Origin: Chloroflexota bacterium
GTDB taxonomy: Bacteria > Chloroflexota > Anaerolineae > SpSt-600
Direction of reading: 5' to 3'
Assembly: GCA_011041825.1 (NCBI GenBank)
Contig: DRAO01000302.1
Location: forward strand, 1 to 9,685
Length of the DNA: 9,685 nt
Position numbers and translations under genes: made by a program. This document shows, piece by piece, positions 1 to 5,429 of the stretch. The first letter of the stretch is position 1, and every line of letters begins with the position of its first letter. Below the pieces are notes generated by a model that was not told where the DNA came from, did not search any database, and saw only the letters and a program-made list of their open reading frames with translations.

Positions 1-12
1 CCGCTAACCCTC

Positions 13-66
13 AGCCGGTTTTCAACCGGCTTTAAGGCTTCTCAGCCGGGTGATTCATCGCCCGGC
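13..66. other. Leader with two short hairpins upstream of sufC-like gene
   Basis: Two inverted repeats lie in the 135 bases before the first gene. The first is AGCCGGTT (13-20) / AACCGGCT (24-31), an 8-bp stem with a TTC loop followed by TTTAA. The second is GCCGGG (45-50) / CCCGGC (61-66) with a 10-base loop. The first could be the terminator of an upstream gene, although its T tract is short. The second lies in what may be the suf leader. I see no convincing promoter hexamers here and no regulator site that I can name. Bases 1-81 are open in one frame, but nothing in that translation is recognisable. Confidence 0.4.
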
Positions 67-135
67 GGGTGGGCTGCGTAAATCTGCTTCAGGGGAGCAA
101 GTCAAAAGTGTCAGGTAGCTAGACAGGGGATAAAA

Positions 136-885
136 ATGGGGATAATCCTTTCTATTGAAAATCTGTGGTTGGAACGGGAAGGGAAAGCCATCCTGCGGAG
201 GGTTAACCTATCCGTGCAGCAGGGCACCGTCCATTGTCTGCTGGGGCGCAACGGATCGGGCAAATCCACCTTGGCCTACACTCTCATCGGCTCAAGGGGT
301 TATGTCCCTTCACAGGGCCGCATCGTCTTCGATGGCAAAGACATCACCCACCTCTCTATCACTGACCGAGCCCGGCTGGGGTTGACCTTGGCCTGGCAGG
401 AACCGGCCCGCTTCGAAGGCATCCGGGTGGGCGATTACATTGCCCTGGGGATGAAAGAGCCTTCCAGGGAGCGCATCGAGGAAGCCCTGCGGGCGGTGGC
501 CCTCTCTCCTGCTGAATACCTGCACCGTACCGTGAACGAGAACCTCTCTGGCGGGGAACGCAAACGCATCGAATTGGCTGCCGTCTATGCGATGCGCCCT
601 AAACTGGCCATCCTGGACGAGCCCGATTCGGGCATTGACGTGCTCTCGCTTGACGACATCGCCCGGCTCATCCGCCGGATGACAGAGGAGGGCGTCACCG
701 TGCTCCTCATCACTCACCGGGACAGGATGGTGCCTGTGGCCGACGTGGCCTCGCTGATATGCGAGGGGGAAATCATCCGCACTGGTGATCCCCGCACCGT
801 GCGGGAGCACTACGCCCGCCGCTGTGTGCCCTGTAAAGTAGCGGAACCTGTGGAGACGGTGAGGGACTATGAACGCTACCAATAG
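136..885 (+). CDS. sufC: SufC-type Fe-S cluster assembly ATPase
   Basis: This is a 249-residue ABC ATPase of the SufC type. It energises Fe-S cluster assembly on a SufB/SufD-type scaffold in the cytoplasm and is not a membrane transporter. Visible motifs are Walker A GRNGSGKST (37-45), the Q-loop Gln88, the signature LSGGE (137-141), Walker B LAILDEPDS (157-165), the D-loop SGID (165-168) and the switch His194 in ITHRD. The length matches SufC (about 250). The start is ATG 136, after AGGGGAT at about 125-131. The last 17 bases overlap the scaffold gene, so the two are probably translationally coupled. The C-terminal tail carries a CVPC pair (Cys230, Cys233) that I do not associate with classical E. 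coli SufC. The two-gene arrangement fits the minimal SufCB-like (SMS-type) machinery rather than the full sufABCDSE operon. No SufS, SufU or Rrf2-family regulator gene is seen in the window. Confidence 0.9.
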   Translation: MGIILSIENLWLEREGKAILRRVNLSVQQGTVHCLLGRNGSGKSTLAYTLIGSRGYVPSQGRIVFDGKDITHLSITDRARLGLTLAWQEPARFEGIRVGDYIALGMKEPSRERIEEALRAVALSPAEYLHRTVNENLSGGERKRIELAAVYAMRPKLAILDEPDSGIDVLSLDDIARLIRRMTEEGVTVLLITHRDRMVPVADVASLICEGEIIRTGDPRTVREHYARRCVPCKVAEPVETVRDYERYQ

Positions 886-1828
886 ATTTGCAAGGGAATT
901 TGAGGCCATCGTCAAAGCCTACGAGATGGCAGGAGGCGATCCGGCGGTATTCCGCTCGCCACGCATCGCCAGCCTGGTGGTGAGCGGGAGCAAAGTGCTG
1001 GGAGCCAACGAAACCCCCGGCATCCACCTGGAAGCCGAGGAGTTGCCTTCTGGCGTGCGGGCCAGGGTGATAGTAGAACCTGGCGTCCACATCGAGTATC
1101 CCGTGCACCTGTGCTTCGGGGTGTTGCCCAAAGAGGGCGTGCAGGAAATCCACTCCCACTTTGAAATCGGCGATGGAGCGCAGGTGGCGTTCTTAACCCA
1201 TTGCACCTTCCCCAATGCCGTGAAGGTGAAGCACGTGATGGATGCCCGGATTAGAGTGGGCAAGGGAGCTCTGATGCATTACGCCGAGTCTCACTACCAC
1301 GGGGAGAGCGGTGGTATCGAAGTCATCTCCAAAGCCCAAATCGAGGTGGAGGAAGGCGGTCGCTACATATCTGGGTTCGAGCTCACCCACGGGCGGGTGG
1401 GAAAGCTGGAGTTCGATTACGTGGTGGACGTGGCTGCCAGAGGCGTGGCTGAACTGACGGCCAAAGCTTATGGCTACGGCGATGACGAGATCGTAGTGCG
1501 GGAGACCATCCGTCTTAACGGGGAGCGGGCTCGTGGAATGGCCAAATCCCGCATCGCTGTGCGTGATAGAGCCCGCAGCGAGGTCGTTGGCACCACCGAG
1601 GGAAATGCTCCCTTCACCAGGGGGCATGTGGATTGTGTGGAAATTGTGCGGGATAATGCAGTAGCCAACGCCATTCCGGTGGTGCGGGTGAAAGACCCTA
1701 CCGCCTACATAACTCATGAGGCTGCCATCGGCACGGTGAACAAGAAGGAACTGGAGACCCTGATGGCCCGTGGGCTTTCGGAGGAAGAGGCTGTGGATGT
1801 CATCATCAAGGGGATGCTGGAGGGGTAG
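869..1828 (+). CDS. sufB: Short SufB/SufD-type Fe-S scaffold protein
   Basis: This is a 319-residue SufB/SufD-family protein, the beta-helix scaffold that pairs with SufC. It is much shorter than E. coli SufB (about 495) and SufD (about 423), and it appears to keep mainly the core beta-helix and the C-terminal SufC-binding helices. Near the C-terminus, Cys256 in HVDC and Glu284 in ITHEA sit where SufB has its essential Cys and Glu. The final segment KELETLMARGLSEEEA is the typical SufBD tail. The start ATG 869 lies inside the end of sufC in another frame, so the two subunits are probably made in a fixed ratio. Because only one scaffold gene is present, the complex may be a SufB-type homodimer with two SufC, as proposed for ancestral SufCB/SMS systems. 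Naming it SufB rather than SufD rests on the Cys/Glu pair. Confidence 0.85.
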   Translation: MNATNRFAREFEAIVKAYEMAGGDPAVFRSPRIASLVVSGSKVLGANETPGIHLEAEELPSGVRARVIVEPGVHIEYPVHLCFGVLPKEGVQEIHSHFEIGDGAQVAFLTHCTFPNAVKVKHVMDARIRVGKGALMHYAESHYHGESGGIEVISKAQIEVEEGGRYISGFELTHGRVGKLEFDYVVDVAARGVAELTAKAYGYGDDEIVVRETIRLNGERARGMAKSRIAVRDRARSEVVGTTEGNAPFTRGHVDCVEIVRDNAVANAIPVVRVKDPTAYITHEAAIGTVNKKELETLMARGLSEEEAVDVIIKGMLEG

Positions 1829-1942
1829 ATGGGTTGTTGCTGCCGAAAGGCCCGAAAGCTATGCCAATGCCCTTGTCAAAGAGGGCGGGGACCGGGCATC
1901 AAGCGCCCGCCACCGTATTATCCTCATCTCCATACAGGATAA
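1829..1942 (+). CDS. Possible Cys-rich 37-residue peptide, in frame after the sufB stop
   Basis: ATG 1829 follows the sufB TAG stop directly (TAGATG) and in the same frame. It opens a 37-codon reading frame ending in TAA. Its first 16 residues, MGCCCRKARKLCQCPC, contain six cysteines. GGAGGGG at 1819-1825 is only about three bases from the ATG, a poor Shine-Dalgarno spacing. I recognise no family. It could be a small metal-binding peptide, a rare readthrough extension of SufB, or chance. Apart from this, the 137 bases between sufB and the next gene show nothing I can name. Confidence 0.15.
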   Translation: MGCCCRKARKLCQCPCQRGRGPGIKRPPPYYPHLHTG

Positions 1943-1951
1943 ACAAATCAT

Positions 1952-1960
1952 AGGAGGTGA
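1952..1960 (+). promoter_or_regulatory. Full-consensus Shine-Dalgarno that decides the permease start
   Basis: AGGAGGTGA matches the complement of the 16S 3' end over nine bases. It overlaps the GTG at 1957, which therefore cannot be the real start. The ATG at 1966, five bases after it, is the likely initiation codon. Confidence 0.8.
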
Positions 1961-1965
1961 AGACA

Positions 1966-2886
1966 ATGGCTGTGCGTACAGGTTCCTGGATTAAAAATCA
2001 GATTCCCACGTTGGTGCTCCTCCTTATCATCGCTGCCGTGGTGATATGGGCTATGGCAACCGGGCAAGTCCAGGCCGGGGAGCAAATCATCACCGTGGGC
2101 AAGGGTATCGTGCTGGTAATCGTTGGCTTCCTGGCCGGATTGCTGGGCGGTCTCATCGGCACCGGCGGGTGCAGCGTGATGCTCCCCATCATCCACTTCT
2201 GGATGGGGTTCCCGGCTCCCCTGGCCGTGGGCACCACCCTCTTCGCCGTCATCTTCACCGCCCTTTCGGGAGCATGGGGGCATCTGGTGCGGCGGAACCT
2301 GGATACCAGGGCCACCCTCTGGCTGGGTGGATTCGGCATTCTGGGGGTGTTCCTGGGTTCCTGGCTCTTCACCTTAGTGGCCCCTCAAGCCAAGCTCCTG
2401 GGGCTTATCCTGGGGGTGATTTTCCTCTGGCCCGCCATCCGAATGGTCTGGGAAGGCATCCAGGGCTTTGCCGGGAAAGGGCCGATGAAGAAAGAAGGCA
2501 ACGTTATCCCCGGCTCTGCCTGGGGGATGGCGATTTTCGGGTTCATAGTAGGAGTCACCACAGGCATCGCCGGGCTGGGCGGTGGCTATGCCCTGGTTCC
2601 GGGGATGATTTACCTCTTTGGGGCTCCCGTATACATTACGATGGGCACTTCCCTGGCGGTGATGGTACCCCTGGCTCTGGTAGGCGGTCTCATTAAATTG
2701 GCCCAGGGCTTTGTGGTAGTTGCCGCTGGGGGGCTCCTGGGTGGCGGCACCATCATCGGAGCCCAGGTTGGGGCTGCTATCATCAAGCGCTTTAAGCCTC
2801 ATACGCTTAAATTCATCTTCGGCCTATACTTCCTCTACGTCTCGCTCAAGTTCATCACTGGCTACTTCGGCATCCACATCTGGTAG
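1966..2886 (+). CDS. TauE/SafE-family permease, first of two
   Basis: This is a 306-residue polytopic inner-membrane protein of the TauE/SafE (sulfite exporter, formerly DUF81) family. The family moves sulfite, sulfoacetate or related sulfur anions, but the substrate cannot be read from sequence. A first hydrophobic helix follows a short charged N-terminus (about 13-33). The family's two repeats are visible: GGLIGTGGCSVMLP in the first half, followed by the APLAVGTTL segment, and GIAGLGGGYALVPG in the second half, followed by YITMGTSLAVMVP. About eight membrane helices are expected. A longer reading from GTG 1957 is rejected because that codon lies in the Shine-Dalgarno. The strong ribosome site suggests high expression. 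A second, clearly different family member follows after a palindrome, so the two could act as a pair or have different substrates. Confidence 0.85.
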   Translation: MAVRTGSWIKNQIPTLVLLLIIAAVVIWAMATGQVQAGEQIITVGKGIVLVIVGFLAGLLGGLIGTGGCSVMLPIIHFWMGFPAPLAVGTTLFAVIFTALSGAWGHLVRRNLDTRATLWLGGFGILGVFLGSWLFTLVAPQAKLLGLILGVIFLWPAIRMVWEGIQGFAGKGPMKKEGNVIPGSAWGMAIFGFIVGVTTGIAGLGGGYALVPGMIYLFGAPVYITMGTSLAVMVPLALVGGLIKLAQGFVVVAAGGLLGGGTIIGAQVGAAIIKRFKPHTLKFIFGLYFLYVSLKFITGYFGIHIW

Positions 2887-2891
2887 AACCC

Positions 2892-2927
2892 GAACCTCCC
2901 GCAGGTTCCGGAACCTGCGGGAGGTTC
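2892..2927. repeat. Perfect 36-bp palindrome with nested inverted repeats
   Basis: GAACCTCCCGCAGGTTCC (2892-2909) is followed with no spacer by its exact reverse complement (2910-2927). Each half is also an inverted repeat: GAACCT-N5-AGGTTC on the left (2892-2908) and GAACCT-N5-AGGTTC on the right (2911-2927), with complementary N5 cores CCCGC and GCGGG. It starts five bases after the stop codon of the first permease and ends 22 bases before the start of the second. No T tract follows, so it is not a classical terminator. It could be an mRNA-stabilising or processing hairpin, a dispersed short palindromic repeat, or a binding site for a dimeric protein. Confidence 0.9.
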
Positions 2928-2949
2928 AAATTCAAACAAGGGGGCATAG

Positions 2950-3702
2950 ATGACCACTTATGCATACTGGGCTGCTCCCCTGGCCGTGCTGGGCATCTCC
3001 TTCTTCTTCTCGATGCTGGGTATGGGAGGAGGGCAGCTTTACATCCCGGTTTTTTACTGGTTAGGGCTAGATTTCAAGGCTCAGGCTATACCACTGGGCT
3101 TGCTGCTTAATGTGGTCACCTCTTCCTCGGCATCTTCGACATACCTGCGGCATCACCTGGTGAGGTTGTGGACAGCGCTACCTTTCGCCATCAGTATGAT
3201 CATCGCTGCACCGATAGGGGCACTGTTCACCGCTTACGTGCCGACAAAGGTTATCATCACCCTCTTCGCCATATTCCTCTTATTGGCAGCAGGATTAGCC
3301 TTGAGCGGCTGGAAGCCAACCCGAGTTTTGACCGGTTGGACAGAATGGGTGGTAAGCCTGGCGGTGGGAACCACGCTGGGCCTCTTGGTGGGGATGCTAG
3401 GTCGGGGCGGTGGTTCATTCGTGATGCCAACTCTCCTGGTGCTGGGATTAGACCCGAAGAATGCTGCTGCTACTTCCTCGTTCATCGTCACTTTCTCGGC
3501 AATGGCAGGATTCTTAGGGCATTTGGCCCAAGGGCACGTGAATTGGCCCCTGGCAGGAGCCTGCGCTCTGGCCGCTTTGCTTGGCTCACAAGCTGGCTCA
3601 AGGCTGATGGCCCGACGGCTGCGAAGCCGGGTCTTGCGACGTCTCTTCGCCCTCGTACTGATAGCCGTTGCCATCCAGCTTCTCTGGAGCACGTGGAGAT
3701 GA
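2950..3702 (+). CDS. TauE/SafE-family permease, second of two
   Basis: This is a 250-residue polytopic membrane protein of the same TauE/SafE superfamily, close to the usual family length and shorter than its neighbour because it lacks the N-terminal extension. The paired signature loops are LGMGGGQLYIP (first repeat) and LGRGGGSFVMP (second repeat). Hydrophobic segments throughout imply about seven or eight helices. A cationic stretch (RLMARRLRSRVLRR) before the last helix fits a cytoplasmic loop. It starts at ATG 2950 after AGGGGG at about 2939-2945. It differs widely from the first permease, so this is not a recent tandem duplication. The substrate is presumably a small sulfur or organic anion, inferred from family only. 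The end overlaps the start of a possible small ORF. Confidence 0.85.
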   Translation: MTTYAYWAAPLAVLGISFFFSMLGMGGGQLYIPVFYWLGLDFKAQAIPLGLLLNVVTSSSASSTYLRHHLVRLWTALPFAISMIIAAPIGALFTAYVPTKVIITLFAIFLLLAAGLALSGWKPTRVLTGWTEWVVSLAVGTTLGLLVGMLGRGGGSFVMPTLLVLGLDPKNAAATSSFIVTFSAMAGFLGHLAQGHVNWPLAGACALAALLGSQAGSRLMARRLRSRVLRRLFALVLIAVAIQLLWSTWR

Positions 3703-3797
3703 TGCTCTGCTTTTTGAGGATAAATTTCAAGAAAAACGGGAAGCGCTTCTTAAAATGCTTAAGAAAGCACACTGAGGAGTCTGAGGGGGAAAGATGA
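3699..3797 (+). CDS. Possible small cationic peptide coupled to both neighbours
   Basis: A 32-codon frame (ATG 3699, or ATG 3702) fills the gap between the second permease and the ferredoxin gene. It overlaps the permease stop TGA (3700-3702) at one end. At the other, its own TGA (3795-3797) overlaps the ferredoxin ATG (3794-3796) as ATGA. GGAG at 3686-3689 is nine bases before ATG 3699. The peptide begins MMLCFLRINFKKNGKRF, has about eight Lys/Arg and two Cys, and ends in an acidic stretch. I recognise no family. Termination-reinitiation geometry at both ends is what a real small gene would show, but the frame is short enough to arise by chance. An alternative is a leader that couples ferredoxin translation to the permease. 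Confidence 0.3.
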   Translation: MMLCFLRINFKKNGKRFLKCLRKHTEESEGER

Positions 3798-4300
3798 GTG
3801 TGAAAATGATCCTGGTAGGTGATTTCACCGTGGGATTAATAGGGCTGGACGAGGTCTTTGAGGAGCTATACAGGGAGGGTAACGCTCCTTCCGAAAGGCT
3901 GAAGGAGCAGCTTCTGGCTAAGGTGAAAGCTTATAATTACATCCCTCCGAAAGCGGAGAGCGAGTATGCCCAAGCACTTCTCAGGGAATACAAGAGGTTT
4001 TACCAAACAAAGAAGGGCAAGGGGAGACCCATTAAGCCTGCTCCCAAAACCTGGCAAGGGCTCCCTAGAGAGCAGATTCCCTGGTTCCCCACCGTTTACG
4101 AGGATTTGTGCACTGGTTGTCGCAAATGCGTCGAATTCTGCCCTTATGGTGTTTTTGAGTGGGATAAGGATAAAAATGTCCCCCTGGTGACTAATCCTTG
4201 GAACTGCCTTGTCGGTTGCTCCAATTGTGCCGATGTCTGCCCTCCAGGAGCCATTAAGTTTCCACCTCGCAGCATACTTAAGACATTACAAAGTCGGTAA
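3794..4300 (+). CDS. 2[4Fe-4S] ferredoxin-type protein with unknown N-terminal domain
   Basis: This is a 168-residue soluble protein. The C-terminal part carries two [4Fe-4S] sites: Cys106, 109, 112 and 116 (CTGCRKCVEFCP), and Cys138, 142, 145 and 149 (CLVGCSNCADVCP). The second has three residues rather than two between its first Cys pair. The N-terminal 75 residues start with a hydrophobic strand (KMILVGDFTVGLIG) followed by charged helices including VKAYNYIPPKAE and a YAQALLREY segment. I do not recognise this domain. A basic Lys/Pro linker (about 72-86) joins the two parts. There is no signal peptide, so it should be cytoplasmic and may carry electrons for a partner enzyme. ATG 3794 follows GAGGGGG at 3783-3789. 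The neighbouring TauE/SafE genes suggest a role in sulfur-compound handling, but the link is positional only. Confidence 0.8.
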   Translation: MSVKMILVGDFTVGLIGLDEVFEELYREGNAPSERLKEQLLAKVKAYNYIPPKAESEYAQALLREYKRFYQTKKGKGRPIKPAPKTWQGLPREQIPWFPTVYEDLCTGCRKCVEFCPYGVFEWDKDKNVPLVTNPWNCLVGCSNCADVCPPGAIKFPPRSILKTLQSR

Positions 4301-4307
4301 ACACTGC

Positions 4308-4365
4308 TCTTTTTCCTTCCCGACTCCCGGGGGCGAGTTTAGCCCCGGAGTTTTTCAGCCCCCTC
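4308..4365 (-). mobile_element. Remnant end of a MITE-like element
   Basis: The reverse complement of this stretch (GAGGGGGCTGAAAAACTCCG and onward) aligns with the left end of the complete element at 7599. It shares the GAAAAACTCCGGGG core, a TAAAC segment, CCCGGGAG and an A-rich run. Only about 58 bases of this end remain; the palindromic core and the other end are missing. It abuts the complete copy at 4374, separated by CTTAAGGC. Confidence 0.7.
4323..4355 (+). terminator. Probable intrinsic terminator after the ferredoxin gene
   Basis: ACTCC-C-GGGG-G-C (4323-4334) pairs with GCCCCGGAGT (4342-4351) with two single-base bulges and the loop GAGTTTA, followed by TTTTT (4351-4355). It lies 23 bases after the ferredoxin stop. 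The hairpin belongs to the remnant element end, so the mobile element appears to supply the terminator of this operon. Confidence 0.65.
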
Positions 4366-4373
4366 CTTAAGGC

Positions 4374-4553
4374 GAGGGTGTTGAAAAAGCGCCATACTGT
4401 TCCTGCTCAAGGGATTCCTCCGGCAGGGGGAGGTTGAAAAAGCATTTTTGAAGTGTTTTCTCGTGCGGGGCGAAGCCCCCGCACGAGAAAACACCCCTTT
4501 TCTATCCCTAGCCTGCGGAGCGGTTTCTAATCCCGGAGTTTTTCAACACCCTC
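4374..4553 (-). mobile_element. MITE-like element, copy A (180 bp)
   Basis: This is a non-coding element bounded by exact 15-bp terminal inverted repeats GAGGGTGTTGAAAAA (4374-4388) and TTTTTCAACACCCTC (4539-4553). The core is an 18-bp hairpin at 4453-4494. It is flanked by near-identical 8-mers, CTTAAGGC (4366-4373) and CTTAGGGC (4554-4561), a candidate target duplication with one mismatch. Read in reverse it aligns along its length with copy B at 7599-7780. The two ends differ in the same way in both copies: one continues as ACTCCGGG, the other as AGYGCCAT. No transposase is encoded, so movement would need one acting in trans. The terminal GTTGAAAAA motif resembles ends of several DDE-transposase IS families, but I cannot assign one. 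Confidence 0.8.
4453..4494. repeat. 18-bp perfect hairpin core of copy A
   Basis: GTGTTTTCTCGTGCGGGG (4453-4470) pairs perfectly with CCCCGCACGAGAAAACAC (4477-4494) around a six-base loop CGAAGC. Pairing the C and G around GAA gives an apex GGC-GAA-GCC like that of copy B. No T run follows immediately. Confidence 0.9.
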
Positions 4554-4566
4554 CTTAGGGCGGAGT

Positions 4567-4595
4567 TTGACAGGTAGGCGTTGGTGTAATATAAT
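4567..4595 (+). promoter_or_regulatory. Consensus sigma-70 promoter for yceD-rpmF-fabK
   Basis: TTGACA (4567-4572) and TATAAT (4590-4595) are both perfect hexamers separated by exactly 17 bases. Transcription should start near 4602, giving a leader of about 40 bases before the GTG at 4643. The -35 box begins 14 bases after the end of MITE copy A. There is no extended -10 TG. The perfect consensus suggests strong, housekeeping expression, as expected for a ribosomal protein operon. Confidence 0.85.
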
Positions 4596-4642
4596 GAGAT
4601 GCGTTTTACTCATAGGGAAATCCAAACCCGAGGTCAGTTAAA

Positions 4643-5179
4643 GTGCTCGCTTTTAACGTTGCGCAACTTTTAAAAGAGCCCACCGGGGCATCAAGGGAAT
4701 ATGAGATAGAAGAAAACATTGAGGGGTTAGATGAGGAGATACACCCAGCAGGACCTCTAAAAGGTAAAGTTACCTTCCTCCATGCTGGCCGTTATAACAT
4801 CCTGGTGACCGGGACGCTGGAAGTGCCTTTACACCTGAATTGCAGCCGCTGTCTCGAAGCAGTGGTGAAGACCATAAGGGTAAAGCTTGAGGAAGAATTC
4901 AAAGCCACCATAGATGTGGAAACCGGCGCATCTCTGCACTGGGGAGAAACGGTGGAGCGGTGTAACCTGATAAATTCCTCGCATATATTGGACCTCACGG
5001 AAGTGATACGTCAGAACATAATAGTCAATATCCCGATGCGGGTTCTGTGCAAGCCTGACTGTGCAGGGCTCTGCCCTTACTGCGGCCATAACTTGAACCT
5101 GGGGCCTTGCGAATGCAAGAGGGAAGAGATAGACCCACGCTGGATGCCCCTTAAGAAACTGCTGGAAGCCCAAATCTAA
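4643..5179 (+). CDS. yceD: YceD/DUF177 family protein
   Basis: This is a 178-residue YceD (DUF177) protein, which is nearly always encoded directly upstream of rpmF. In other bacteria and plant plastids the family is linked to 23S rRNA accumulation, but its biochemical role is not settled. Two cysteine sites are visible: CSRC (67-70), and a C-terminal ribbon with Cys136, 140, 144, 147, 156 and 158 in LCKPDCAGLCPYCG and the following GPCEC. The Cys set suggests zinc binding. The typical ending EIDPRWMPLKKLL is present. The start is GTG 4643, placed eight bases after GAGGT (4630-4634); no ATG fits as well. It leads the operon from the consensus promoter and is followed 22 bases later by rpmF. 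Confidence 0.9.
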   Translation: MLAFNVAQLLKEPTGASREYEIEENIEGLDEEIHPAGPLKGKVTFLHAGRYNILVTGTLEVPLHLNCSRCLEAVVKTIRVKLEEEFKATIDVETGASLHWGETVERCNLINSSHILDLTEVIRQNIIVNIPMRVLCKPDCAGLCPYCGHNLNLGPCECKREEIDPRWMPLKKLLEAQI

Positions 5180-5201
5180 CGAGGTAGAGAAGGAGGGAAA
5201 G

Positions 5202-5393
5202 ATGGGAGCATTGCCGAAGAAGAAGGTCTCAAAGGGTAGAAGAGACCGGCGTCGGAGTCACCATGCCGCCAGGTTGCCTAACCTCACTTTATGCCCATCC
5301 TGCCATAAGCCGAGGCTTCCCCATCACATCTGCCCTCACTGCGGTAACTACCGGGGTGTTAAGGTGTTAGAAATAGAAGAAGAGGAGGAGTAA
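5202..5393 (+). CDS. rpmF: 50S ribosomal protein L32 (bL32)
   Basis: This is a 63-residue bL32. The N-terminus MGALPKKKVSKGRRDRRRSH is the family hallmark (usually AVPKKKTSKSRRDKRRSH). A zinc ribbon follows with Cys31, Cys34, Cys44 and Cys47, so this is the zinc-containing C+ form. The tail is acidic (EIEEEEE). ATG 5202 follows AAGGAGG at about 5190-5196. It is a component of the large subunit, co-transcribed with yceD upstream and probably with fabK 36 bases downstream. A hairpin spanning its stop codon could modulate downstream expression. Confidence 0.95.
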   Translation: MGALPKKKVSKGRRDRRRSHHAARLPNLTLCPSCHKPRLPHHICPHCGNYRGVKVLEIEEEEE

Positions 5394-5404
5394 ACGTCCT
5401 CTTC
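5379..5404 (+). other. Hairpin across the rpmF stop codon
   Basis: GAAGAGGA (5379-5386) pairs with TCCTCTTC (5397-5404), an 8-bp stem whose 10-base loop contains the rpmF TAA. AGAAAAACA rather than a T run follows, so it is not an intrinsic terminator. It could protect the rpmF 3' end or reduce readthrough into fabK. Confidence 0.4.
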
Positions 5405-5429
5405 AGAAAAACACCCGGAGGATGAGCGT

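Noticed and set aside
136..885. ATPase of a conventional ABC importer or exporter
   Set aside because: No permease gene is adjacent, the next overlapping gene is a SufB/SufD scaffold, and the motif set fits SufC.
1873..1921. Promoter before the first TauE/SafE gene (TTGTCA at 1873, TATTAT at 1916)
   Set aside because: The two boxes are 37 bases apart, far outside a working spacer length.
1957..1968. GTG 1957 as start of the first permease
   Set aside because: The GTG is inside the AGGAGGTGA ribosome-binding sequence; ATG 1966 has correct spacing.
3168..3797. Long + strand open frame overlapping the second permease
   Set aside because: It overlaps the TauE/SafE gene in another frame and its translation is low-complexity, rich in Arg/Gly/His. 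Only its last 32 codons, outside the permease, are kept as a possible small ORF.
4374..4553. Insertion sequence with its own transposase
   Set aside because: The element is only about 180 bp with no coding frame; it can only be a non-autonomous (MITE-like) element.
4301..4642. CRISPR array or repeat-spacer structure
   Set aside because: The repeated pieces are terminal inverted repeats and hairpins of ~180-bp elements; there is no regular run of short direct repeats and no cas gene.
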